Of a stretch of 6,676 bases of DNA, positions 1 to 5,865 are shown in pieces (positions within the stretch are counted from its first letter, which is position 1; each line of letters starts with the position of its first letter). The notes below the pieces were generated by a model. That model was given only the letters and a program-made list of their open reading frames with translations, searched no databases and was not told the origin of the DNA. The stretch lies in the NCBI GenBank assembly GCA_934659475.1, contig CAKUHX010000089.1:1-6676 (forward strand). The letters run 5' to 3'. This DNA is from an uncultured Oscillospiraceae bacterium. GTDB lineage: Bacteria > Bacillota > Clostridia > Oscillospirales > Oscillospiraceae. The translations under genes and the position numbers were made by a program.

Positions 1-7
1 TGAATAC

Positions 8-13
8 TATACT
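8..13 (+). promoter_or_regulatory. Possible -10 box upstream of the WG/SLH surface protein gene
   Basis: TATACT matches the TATAAT consensus at five of six positions and lies about 73 bases before the chosen start codon, in the only AT-rich stretch of the upstream region. The -35 region would fall outside the window, so only half of the promoter can be judged. The match may be chance. Confidence 0.3.
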
Positions 14-70
14 GATGATACCATCCGGGCGAGCCTTCCCCCGGTGGCGCGCTCCCCGGAAAAATACACA

Positions 71-77
71 GAGAGGA
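71..77 (+). promoter_or_regulatory. Ribosome binding site that decides the start of the surface protein
   Basis: GAGAGGA is purine-rich and ends 8 bases before the GTG at 86, which is normal Shine-Dalgarno spacing. The in-frame ATG at 77 overlaps this site, and the in-frame GTG at 44 has no such site upstream. The GTG at 86 also gives a textbook signal peptide beginning MKKLF, so it is the preferred start. Confidence 0.6.
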
Positions 78-85
78 TGTTCAAA

Positions 86-2005
86 GTGAAAAAGCTCTTC
101 ACCCTTATCCTCGCGCTGGCGCTGACCATGGGACTGGCCGTCCCCGCGTCTGCCGCCGGAGACACCGCCCAGCGGGGCGTTCTGACCTATTCCGAGCCCA
201 TCGCCCCCAGATATGATGACGCCCTCAGCTTCAGCGAGGGGCTGGCCGCCGTCAAGACGGACGGTCTGTGGGGCTATATCGACACCAAGGGGAACACCGT
301 TATCCCCGAGCAGTTCGACATCGCCTTCAGCTTCAGCGAGGGGCTGGCTCTGGTGGGCACCCTTGTGAACAGCGATGAGATAGAGGACGGCTATTGGGAT
401 GACGAAGTCGGCGACTATATTCTTACCGGCAATAAGTATACCCTGAACTACTACATGATGGGCTTTGTAGACACCAAGGGGGACGTCACATGGTTCTCCA
501 TGCCCGGCTTCGACGAAAATAATGTTTCCCCCCAGATCGCCGTCCGCTCCGACGAGGTGCTGACCGGCGGCGAGCACATCTTCTATAACGGCTACGTCTC
601 TCTGCCCGCGCTGGATGACCCCTGCTACTACTTCTTTGGTACGGACGGCCAGCTGGCCGATCTGCCCGAGGGCATCGTCTCCAGCAGCTACGACTGGCAG
701 GTCACCGAGGACACCGCCATTCTGGGCAGCATGGAGCTGTTCGGCGGCGATCAGCGCTTCTACAACATCTCCTCCGGCAAGACGATCACCCTGGCCGCCC
801 ACAGCGCCTCTACCGGCGAAATGGAGCCGACCTACGATCTGCGCCCCTTCAACAAGGGGCTGGCCCCTGTGGGTGTGCTGGACTGGAGCATCGACAACTG
901 GAACTACCGCTGGGGCTTCGTGGACAAGAGCGGCAAGTGGGTCATCCAGCCCACCTACAACGACTTTATGGTCAGCGGCATCTACACCAGTTATCAGGTC
1001 TTCGGCGACACCGGCCTTGCCATGGTGCAGAACACCCAGGGCAAGTGGGGCGCCATCGACAAGACCGGCAAGACCGTGATCCCCTTCCAGTACGATGCTC
1101 TGCGCCCCTATTACTACGGCCTGGCCGTTTTCGGTCAGGGCGGGAAGTTCGGCTATCTGGACAGCAAGGGCCAGGCGGCCATCCCCGCCCGGTATGTGAA
1201 CGCCAGCGGCTTCAGCTCTGACGGCTACGCCGCCGTTTACGACGGCAGCCGCGCCTTCCTCATCGACACCAAGGGCAACGCCATTCCCGGCACGGACAAG
1301 CTGGACCCCGACAGCTACTTTACCGAAAACGAAAACGGCCCCGTCACCGTCACCCCTGACGAGTACGTGGTCATCTGCGAGCGCGGCAAGTACGGCTTCG
1401 GCCACATCGACTACACCCCCGCCCTGCCCGAGGCCAGCGAGATGAGCGGCTGGGCCTATCCTCTGGTCACCGCCGCCATCGAGGAGGATCTGGTGCCCAA
1501 CTACCTGCAGAACCTGTATGTCAACAGCATCACCCGTGAGGAGTTCTGCGACCTGGTGATCCGCGCGGTGGAGAAGGTCCTGGACAAGGACATCTCCGAC
1601 GTGGTGCGGGAGAAGACCGGCAAGTCTCTGGCCGACTGGCAGCAGAGCTATCCCTTCACCGATACCGCCAACCCCAACGTGATCGCCGCCAATGCTCTGG
1701 GCATCATCTCCGGCCGGGGCAACGGCATCTTTGACCCCTACTCCGTCATCACCCGGCAGGAGGCGGCCGCCCTGCTCACCAGCTCCGCCAAGGTGCTGGG
1801 CATGAACACCACCCCCGCCCAGCAGACCTCCTTCGCCGACAACGGCGATGTGGCCGTCTACTTCCGCAACGCCGTCAGCTTTGTCTATCAGATCAATGTG
1901 ATGAGCGGCACCGGGAACGACAAGTTCTCCCCTCTGGGCACCTATACCCGCGAGCAGTCCTTCATCACCGTCTACCGCCTGTTCCAGGCCATCATGGGCC
2001 AGTAA
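86..2005 (+). CDS. Secreted WG-repeat protein with C-terminal SLH-like domains
   Basis: From the GTG at 86 the protein is 639 residues. Residues 1-24 form a signal peptide (MKKLF, a hydrophobic core, then VPASAA before the likely cleavage site), so it is exported. Residues about 45-442 carry WG-type repeats of the pattern (W/F)G-x-(I/V/L)-D-x-x-G-x-x-(V/A)-I-P. Clear copies lie near 61-75, 275-291, 320-334 and 354-367, with weaker ones near 123-134, 391-401 and 435-442. Residues about 455-636 look like three S-layer homology modules. Each carries the TR(E/Q)E-type motif (TREEF 483, TRQEA 556, TREQS 621), and modules two and three have F(T/A)D and G-x-x-x-x-x-F-x-P features. SLH modules usually bind pyruvylated secondary wall polymer, so cell-wall attachment is likely. 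WG repeats have no firmly established biochemical role. The gene stands alone, with its own terminator downstream. ATG 77 and GTG 44 are alternative starts. Confidence 0.88.
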   Translation: MKKLFTLILALALTMGLAVPASAAGDTAQRGVLTYSEPIAPRYDDALSFSEGLAAVKTDGLWGYIDTKGNTVIPEQFDIAFSFSEGLALVGTLVNSDEIEDGYWDDEVGDYILTGNKYTLNYYMMGFVDTKGDVTWFSMPGFDENNVSPQIAVRSDEVLTGGEHIFYNGYVSLPALDDPCYYFFGTDGQLADLPEGIVSSSYDWQVTEDTAILGSMELFGGDQRFYNISSGKTITLAAHSASTGEMEPTYDLRPFNKGLAPVGVLDWSIDNWNYRWGFVDKSGKWVIQPTYNDFMVSGIYTSYQVFGDTGLAMVQNTQGKWGAIDKTGKTVIPFQYDALRPYYYGLAVFGQGGKFGYLDSKGQAAIPARYVNASGFSSDGYAAVYDGSRAFLIDTKGNAIPGTDKLDPDSYFTENENGPVTVTPDEYVVICERGKYGFGHIDYTPALPEASEMSGWAYPLVTAAIEEDLVPNYLQNLYVNSITREEFCDLVIRAVEKVLDKDISDVVREKTGKSLADWQQSYPFTDTANPNVIAANALGIISGRGNGIFDPYSVITRQEAAALLTSSAKVLGMNTTPAQQTSFADNGDVAVYFRNAVSFVYQINVMSGTGNDKFSPLGTYTREQSFITVYRLFQAIMGQ

Positions 2006-2020
2006 GCTCCCTGTACCCCC

Positions 2021-2054
2021 GCCCCGGACGCACCCGCTGCGTCCGGGGCTTTTT
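2021..2054 (+). terminator. Rho-independent terminator of the surface protein gene
   Basis: A perfect 12-bp stem (GCCCCGGACGCA at 2021-2032 pairing with 2038-2049) closes a 5-base loop, CCCGC, and is followed at once by five T residues (2050-2054). It begins 16 bases after the stop codon. The T-tract is only on the plus-strand side, so it terminates plus-strand transcription and isolates this gene from miaB. Confidence 0.93.
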
Positions 2055-2099
2055 ATGTCTCGCGGGCGGCGCGCCCTCCGGTTTTTTCGCCCCGACTCC

Positions 2100-2128
2100 T
2101 TGCCCTTTTCCGAAAAAAATGGTATGAT
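2100..2128 (+). promoter_or_regulatory. Sigma-A type promoter for miaB with an extended -10
   Basis: A -35 element TTGCCC (2100-2105) and a -10 element TATGAT (2123-2128) are separated by exactly 17 bases. TGG directly before the -10 (2120-2122) supplies the extended -10 TGn motif. The region 2105-2145 is an AT-rich island in otherwise GC-rich DNA. Transcription would begin near 2135, giving a leader of about 48 bases. Position after a strong terminator and before miaB supports it. Confidence 0.72.
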
Positions 2129-2145
2129 ATTTTATTCCGAAAATC

Positions 2146-2163
2146 ACGCGGGGACCCCCGCGT
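2146..2163 (+). other. Leader hairpin upstream of miaB
   Basis: ACGCGGGG (2146-2153) is perfectly complementary to CCCCGCGT (2156-2163). With only two bases between the arms, the innermost pair would open, leaving a 7-bp GC-rich stem and a 4-base loop. It lies between the predicted transcription start and the Shine-Dalgarno site. No T-tract follows, so it is not a terminator. It could stabilise the mRNA 5' end or affect ribosome access; that is inference. Confidence 0.45.
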
Positions 2164-2170
2164 TTCATCT

Positions 2171-2175
2171 GGAGG
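2171..2175 (+). promoter_or_regulatory. Ribosome binding site of miaB
   Basis: GGAGG lies 7 bases before the ATG at 2183, an optimal Shine-Dalgarno arrangement that fixes the start of miaB. Confidence 0.85.
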
Positions 2176-2182
2176 ACCCGAA

Positions 2183-3595
2183 ATGGAACGTACCACCACC
2201 GTGATCTCTCAGGCCGACATCGACCGCCAGCTGGACTTCTGCCATCAGACCGCCGCCATCACTGCCCAGCTGCCCACGCCCCCCCTGGCCTTTGTGGACA
2301 CCTACGGCTGCCAGCAGAACGAGGCGGACTCCGAGCGCATCCGGGGCTATCTGGCCCAGATGGGCTTCGGCTTTACCAGCGACGAGGAGCAGGCCCGGGT
2401 CATCGTCATCAACACCTGCGCCATCCGGGAGCACGCCGAGCAGCGGGTGTTCGGCAACCTGGGCGCTTTGGTGCACACCAAGCGCCGCCACCCGGAGCAG
2501 ATCATCTGCCTGTGCGGCTGTATGGCTCAGGAGCCTCATGTGGCCGACCGCATCCGCCGGTCCTACCGCCATGTGGACCTGGTCTTCGGCCCCCACGAGC
2601 TGTGGCGTTTCCCGGAGTTCATCCACACCCTGATGACCCAGAAGGGCCGCATCTTCCAGATCGCCGATCAGGCCGGCTCCATCGCCGAGGGGATCCCCCT
2701 GGTGCGCCAGGACAAGGTGAAGGCCTGGGTGTCCATCATGTACGGCTGCAACAACTTTTGCACCTACTGCATCGTGCCCTACGTCCGGGGGCGTGAGCGC
2801 TCCCGCAGGCCGGAGGACATCCTGGCGGAGATCCGCCAGCTGGCGGCCGAGGGGTATCACGACATCACCCTGCTGGGGCAGAACGTGAACTCCTACGGCA
2901 AGGACCTGGAGGAGCCTATGGACTTCGCCGACCTGCTGGAGCTGGTGAACGCCGTGCCCGGGGACTTTCTGATCCGGTTCATGACCTCCCACCCCAAGGA
3001 CGCCACCCAGAAGCTGTTCGAGACCATGGCCCGGTGCGAAAAGGTGGCCCCGGTGCTGCACCTGCCCTTTCAGGCGGGGAACGACCGCATCCTGAAGGCC
3101 ATGAACCGCCGCCACACCCGGGCGCAGTATCTGGAGAAGATCGCCGCCCTGAAGGCCCTGATCCCCGACATCGTCCTCACCTCCGACATCATCGTGGGCT
3201 TCCCCGGCGAGACGACGGAGGAGTTTGAGGACACCCTGAAGGTGCTGGAGGACGTGCGGTTCGACGCCCTGTTCACCTTTATCTACTCCCCCCGGGTGGG
3301 CACTCCGGCGGCCAAGCTGCCCGACCCCATGAGCCGGGAGGAGAAGCTCCGGAACTTCAACCGCCTCACCGCCCTGCAGGATCAGATCTCCGCCGAGAAG
3401 CACGCCGCCTATATCGGCAGGACCCTGCGGTGCCTGATGGACGGCGAGAGCGGGGACGGGGAGTTCCCCTTCGCCGGCCGCACCCCGGGCAACCGTCTGG
3501 TGCGGGCCAAGGGCAGCGCAGGTTCCATCGGGCAGTTCTGCATGGTGAAGATCACCGGGGCCAATAAGTGGTCGCTGTTTGGGGAGATCATTTAA
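2183..3595 (+). CDS. miaB: MiaB, tRNA-2-methylthio-N6-dimethylallyladenosine synthase
   Basis: This 470-residue radical SAM enzyme adds a methylthio group to i6A37 in tRNAs reading UNN codons, making ms2i6A37. The N-terminal methylthiotransferase (UPF0004) domain shows DTYGCQQNEADS at 39-50. Its three cluster-binding cysteines are C43, C79 (INTCAIRE) and C113 (CGCMAQ). The radical SAM core carries C189-x3-C193-x2-C196 (GCNNFCTYC), which binds the second 4Fe-4S cluster and SAM, followed by RGRERSR and LLGQNVNSYG at 230-239. The C-terminal TRAM domain, from about residue 405, handles tRNA binding. GQNVNSYG and ERSR fit MiaB better than RimO or MtaB. Length and all six cysteines indicate an intact gene. 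It has its own promoter and Shine-Dalgarno site, and mutS follows on the same strand, a frequent order in Firmicutes. The C-terminus is unusually rich in Gly/Ser near 419-449. Confidence 0.96.
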   Translation: MERTTTVISQADIDRQLDFCHQTAAITAQLPTPPLAFVDTYGCQQNEADSERIRGYLAQMGFGFTSDEEQARVIVINTCAIREHAEQRVFGNLGALVHTKRRHPEQIICLCGCMAQEPHVADRIRRSYRHVDLVFGPHELWRFPEFIHTLMTQKGRIFQIADQAGSIAEGIPLVRQDKVKAWVSIMYGCNNFCTYCIVPYVRGRERSRRPEDILAEIRQLAAEGYHDITLLGQNVNSYGKDLEEPMDFADLLELVNAVPGDFLIRFMTSHPKDATQKLFETMARCEKVAPVLHLPFQAGNDRILKAMNRRHTRAQYLEKIAALKALIPDIVLTSDIIVGFPGETTEEFEDTLKVLEDVRFDALFTFIYSPRVGTPAAKLPDPMSREEKLRNFNRLTALQDQISAEKHAAYIGRTLRCLMDGESGDGEFPFAGRTPGNRLVRAKGSAGSIGQFCMVKITGANKWSLFGEII

Positions 3596-3623
3596 TTTCC
3601 TCCCAACCCTCCCTTTTTTCGGT

Positions 3624-3644
3624 ATAAGGGGCTTCGCCCCTTAT
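3624..3644. repeat. Perfect hairpin downstream of miaB
   Basis: A 9-bp stem (ATAAGGGGC with GCCCCTTAT) closes a 3-base loop, TTC. It begins 29 bases after the miaB stop. No T-tract follows on either strand (the T run at 3614-3619 precedes it on the plus strand), so it is more likely an mRNA 3'-end-stabilising or repeat hairpin than a rho-independent terminator. Confidence 0.7.
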
Positions 3645-3654
3645 GATCCCCTTG

Positions 3655-3671
3655 TGGGGGTAATACCCCCA
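3655..3671. repeat. Perfect 17-nt palindrome
   Basis: The arms TGGGGGTA (3655-3662) and TACCCCCA (3664-3671) surround a single central A. The one-base centre is too tight for a full hairpin, so the inner pairs would open. Its left arm could also pair with CCCC at 3648-3651, so the local fold is ambiguous. Confidence 0.6.
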
Positions 3672-3673
3672 TA

Positions 3674-3704
3674 GCCCCGTAGGGGCGGCCCCATGTGGCC
3701 GCCC
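3674..3704. repeat. Double hairpin of the GTAGGGGCGGCC...GGCCGCCC type
   Basis: Two alternative stems share bases. GCCCC (3674-3678) can pair with GGGGC (3682-3686) around GTA. GGGCGGCC (3683-3690) can pair perfectly with GGCCGCCC (3697-3704) around CCATGT. The motif GTAGGGGCGGCC followed by its complement resembles dispersed intergenic repeats I recall from gut Clostridia; that resemblance is from memory and not tested here. Confidence 0.6.
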
Positions 3705-3720
3705 GCCTGTCCCATCATCC

Positions 3721-3843
3721 GCCCCCTCATCCGGCCCTGCGGGCCACCTTCCCCCCTGTGGGGGGAAGGCTTTATAGGGCGGTATTTCAGGCTTCCCCCC
3801 ACAGGGGGGAAGCTGTCGAGCGGAGCGAGACTGATGAGGGGGC
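3721..3843. repeat. 123-bp composite inverted repeat made of two related hairpin units
   Basis: Terminal inverted repeats GCCCCCTCAT (3721-3730) and ATGAGGGGGC (3834-3843) match perfectly over 10 bp. Inside are two long hairpins: 3747-3769 (10-bp stem, loop TGT) and 3791-3813 (10-bp stem, loop ACA). Their loops are reverse complements, so the two halves are copies of one repeat unit in opposite orientation. A smaller hairpin, GGCCC-TGC-GGGCC, sits at 3733-3745 in the left half. The right half has a different filler (3814-3833) at the matching place. The central spacer of about 21 bases (3770-3790) is AT-richer. It has no ORF and resembles a small non-autonomous or REP-like element. Confidence 0.72.
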
Positions 3844-3858
3844 GACCGATAAAACGCC

Positions 3859-3880
3859 GGGCGGATGAGGATATCCGCCC
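3859..3880. repeat. Hairpin with an 8-bp stem
   Basis: GGGCGGAT (3859-3866) pairs with ATCCGCCC (3873-3880) around a 6-base loop, GAGGAT. The segment CGGATGAGG at 3862-3870 is the reverse complement of CCTCATCCG at 3725-3733, linking it to the composite repeat just upstream. Confidence 0.6.
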
Positions 3881-3947
3881 ACACACAACCATCAATCCCC
3901 ATTTCCCATCATCCCGCTGGATAGCCTGCGGCCATCCGGGGGTCATA

Positions 3948-3962
3948 GGGGGCGGAGCCCCC
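3948..3962. repeat. GGGGGC-GGA-GCCCCC hairpin
   Basis: A perfect 6-bp GC stem closes a 3-base loop, GGA. An upstream CCGGGGG near 3936-3942 offers a competing partner for the right arm, and the KpnI-like palindrome GGGTACCC (3964-3971) follows directly. Confidence 0.55.
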
Positions 3963-3967
3963 GGGTA

Positions 3968-4002
3968 CCCAATTGCAGCCCAACGGAGTGGTTGCAATTG
4001 GG
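3968..4002. repeat. 10-bp inverted repeat around a 15-base spacer
   Basis: CCCAATTGCA (3968-3977) and TGCAATTGGG (3993-4002) are perfect reverse complements. It differs from its neighbours in having AT-rich arms and a longer spacer, so it could be a hairpin or a two-fold symmetric protein-binding site. No T-tract follows on the plus strand. Confidence 0.6.
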
Positions 4003-4017
4003 AGAGTCGGAGCAAGG

Positions 4018-4062
4018 GAGCGCAGCGAGGGATGCCCATGCCTGGGCGTCCTGAGCGCAGCG
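4018..4062. repeat. Hairpin flanked by a 10-bp direct repeat
   Basis: GAGCGCAGCG occurs at 4018-4027 and again at 4053-4062. Between them GGATGCCCA (4030-4038) pairs with TGGGCGTCC (4043-4051) in a 9-bp stem with one G-T wobble and a TGCC loop. The left arm has a second possible partner at 4089-4096, closer to mutS. Confidence 0.55.
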
Positions 4063-4127
4063 GACTTTGCGACGACGAGGTGGGTGGGTGGGCATCAAAA
4101 TATTCCCACAAAACAAAACCAGAAAGC

Positions 4128-4133
4128 AGGTGA
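4128..4133 (+). promoter_or_regulatory. Ribosome binding site of mutS
   Basis: AGGTGA lies 4 bases before the ATG at 4138. The spacing is slightly short, but it is the only purine-rich candidate. The conserved MutS N-terminus ([11 protein letters not shown]) begins right after this ATG, which supports the start over the in-frame upstream ATG at 3973. Confidence 0.6.
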
Positions 4134-4137
4134 TCCC

Positions 4138-5865
4138 ATGGCAGAGATGACCCCCATGATGCGGCAGTATCTGGAGATGAAGGAGAAGCACCCCGACTCC
4201 ATCCTCTTCTTCCGCCTGGGCGATTTTTACGAGATGTTCAACGAGGACGCCAAGCTGGCGTCCAAGGAGCTGGACCTCACTCTGACCACACGGGACCGCA
4301 ACAAGCCGGAGGAGGAGCGCACCCCCATGTGCGGCGTGCCCTACCACTCCTGCGACAGCTATATCGCCCGGCTCATCGCCAAGGGCTATAAGGTGGCCAT
4401 CTGCGAGCAGATGGAGGACCCCGCCCTGGCCAAGGGTCTGGTGGAACGGGACATCACCCGGATCATTACCCCGGGCACGGTGATCGCCGCCTCCATGCTG
4501 GAGGAGGGGAAAAACAACTTTCTGTGTGCCATCTATGCCGACTCCGCAGCCTTCGGACTGTGCCTGTGCGACATCTCCACCGGCGAGGTGTTCGCTACCT
4601 CTTTGTCCGCGGCGGAGGACGCCATGGACCACCTGAAAAACGAGCTGGGCCGCTTCCACCCCACCGAGGTCATCCTCTCCGACGGGGCCTGGCAGCTGGA
4701 CGGGCTGGTGGATTTTCTGCGGGAGCGGCTGGACTGCCTGTGTGAAAACGGGGGCGAGGCCCGCTTCCGCTACGACGTAAGCCTGTCGGCGGTGAAAAAG
4801 CAGTTCACCTCCGGCCTGGACACCCTGCCGGAGGGGGACACAGCGGCAGTGCAGGCCGCCGGCGGTCTGCTGTCCTATCTGTACGAGACCCAGAAGACCG
4901 ACCTGTCCCACATCTCCGTGTTCTCCTATTACACCGCCGGACACTTTATGGAGCTGGACCTCACCGCCCGGCAGACTCTGGAGCTGACCGCCACCATGCG
5001 CGCCCAGGAGAAGAAGGGCTCTCTGCTGTGGGTACTGGACAAGACCCGCACCGCCATGGGCGGCCGGCTGCTGCGGGGGTGGATGGAGCGGCCCCTCCTC
5101 TCCCCGGTGCAGATCGCCCGGCGGCAGCAGGCGGTGGCCGACCTGGTGGAGGACATCATCACCCGGGAGGAGCTCACCCTGGTGCTGAAGGAGGTCACCG
5201 ACCTGGAGCGGCTCATCGGCCGGGTGGTGTACGGCACCGCCGGGGGCCGGGACCTGGTGGCTCTGGCCGGGGGGCTCAGCCGCCTGCCCCGCATCCGGGA
5301 TCTCATCTCCCCCTGCTCCTCCGCCCTGCTGCGGGCTCTGGCCGGGCAGCTGGACGACCTGCCGGAGCTGACCGGGCTGATCCAGTCCGCCTTTGTGGAC
5401 GCGCCCCCCTTCTCCGTGCGGGAGGGCAAGTTCATCCGCCGGGGCTACAACGAAGAAGTGGACCGCCTGTGGGACCTCATCGAAAACAGCACCGATGTGC
5501 TGGCGGAGATGGAGGCCCGGGTGAAGGCGGAGACGGGCATCAAAAACATGCGCATCCGCTTCAACAAGGTGTTCGGCTATTACATCGAGGTGGCCAAGTC
5601 TCAGATCGACCTGGTGCCCGCCGGCTGGACCCGGAAGCAGACCACGGTAAATGCCGAGCGGTACATCTCTCAGGAGCTGAAGGAGCTGGAGCACACCATC
5701 CTCTCCGCCCAGGACAAGGTGGTGGCCCTGGAGTATCAGCTGTTCAGCCAGATCCGGGAGCAGGTGTGCGCCCAGGTGGCCGCCATCCAGCGCTCCGCCG
5801 CGGCCGCCGCCCAGGTGGACGTGCTCAACTCCCTGGCCGCGGTGGCCGCGGCCCAGTCGCCATAG
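4138..5865 (+). CDS. mutS: MutS mismatch-repair protein, 3'-truncated: no ATPase domain
   Basis: MutS binds mismatches and small loops and recruits MutL. Starting at 4138, the N-terminal domain carries the mismatch-reading motif GDFYE (F30, E32), with PMCGVPYH near 62-69 and CEQMEDP near 88-94. Connector, core-lever and clamp regions follow; near the clamp [16 protein letters not shown] is at about 425-440 and [13 protein letters not shown] at about 506-518. Homology runs through [10 protein letters not shown] near residue 569, just before the ATPase domain, then ends in QSP and a stop. The product is 575 residues against about 850-870 for the family. The Walker A motif (GPNMAGKST), Walker B, the dimerising helix-turn-helix and the C-terminal tail are all missing, so it cannot be a functional repair ATPase. 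The break coincides with the switch to purH DNA on the opposite strand. What is present shows no frameshift or decay. Confidence 0.93.
   Translation: MAEMTPMMRQYLEMKEKHPDSILFFRLGDFYEMFNEDAKLASKELDLTLTTRDRNKPEEERTPMCGVPYHSCDSYIARLIAKGYKVAICEQMEDPALAKGLVERDITRIITPGTVIAASMLEEGKNNFLCAIYADSAAFGLCLCDISTGEVFATSLSAAEDAMDHLKNELGRFHPTEVILSDGAWQLDGLVDFLRERLDCLCENGGEARFRYDVSLSAVKKQFTSGLDTLPEGDTAAVQAAGGLLSYLYETQKTDLSHISVFSYYTAGHFMELDLTARQTLELTATMRAQEKKGSLLWVLDKTRTAMGGRLLRGWMERPLLSPVQIARRQQAVADLVEDIITREELTLVLKEVTDLERLIGRVVYGTAGGRDLVALAGGLSRLPRIRDLISPCSSALLRALAGQLDDLPELTGLIQSAFVDAPPFSVREGKFIRRGYNEEVDRLWDLIENSTDVLAEMEARVKAETGIKNMRIRFNKVFGYYIEVAKSQIDLVPAGWTRKQTTVNAERYISQELKELEHTILSAQDKVVALEYQLFSQIREQVCAQVAAIQRSAAAAAQVDVLNSLAAVAAAQSP

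Larger units (their letters stand above)
3596..4137. other. 542-bp gene-free region packed with hairpins and inverted repeats
   Basis: No convincing gene lies here. ORFs on both strands are built from hairpin sequence and have no recognisable protein features. At least eight perfect or near-perfect inverted repeats follow each other with little space between (listed separately). No classical miaB terminator with a T-tract is visible, so miaB and mutS could still be cotranscribed across the region. I see no clear promoter for mutS. The look is that of accumulated dispersed intergenic repeats, which I recall as common in Oscillospiraceae genomes. Copy number cannot be judged from one window. 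Confidence 0.7.

Noticed and set aside
2165..3403. A 412-codon open frame on the minus strand opposite miaB
   Set aside because: Same explanation: it mirrors an intact MiaB with all its cysteines, and its own translation shows no family features.
3624..3644. Intrinsic terminator for miaB
   Set aside because: The stem is good, but no T-tract follows it on either strand.
3641..4133. Short frames on both strands (3641-4111 minus, 3588-3902 minus, 3693-4133 plus) in the miaB-mutS spacer
   Set aside because: They translate the hairpins and palindromes, lack plausible ribosome binding sites and recognisable features, and overlap each other. The last one also runs up to the mutS start.
3973..4137. 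A longer mutS starting at the in-frame ATG at 3973
   Set aside because: The extra 55 residues come from repeat DNA and do not resemble MutS, whereas the conserved N-terminus starts right after the ATG at 4138.
3596..4137. A CRISPR array in the repeat-rich spacer
   Set aside because: The repeats differ from each other in sequence and are not evenly spaced with unique spacers, and no cas gene is present.
4138..5865. A naturally short MutS paralogue lacking the ATPase (a new family)
   Set aside because: Homology is to ordinary MutS right up to the exact point where purH DNA begins on the other strand, and the last three codons come from purH antisense. This is truncation by the junction and not an evolved short form.
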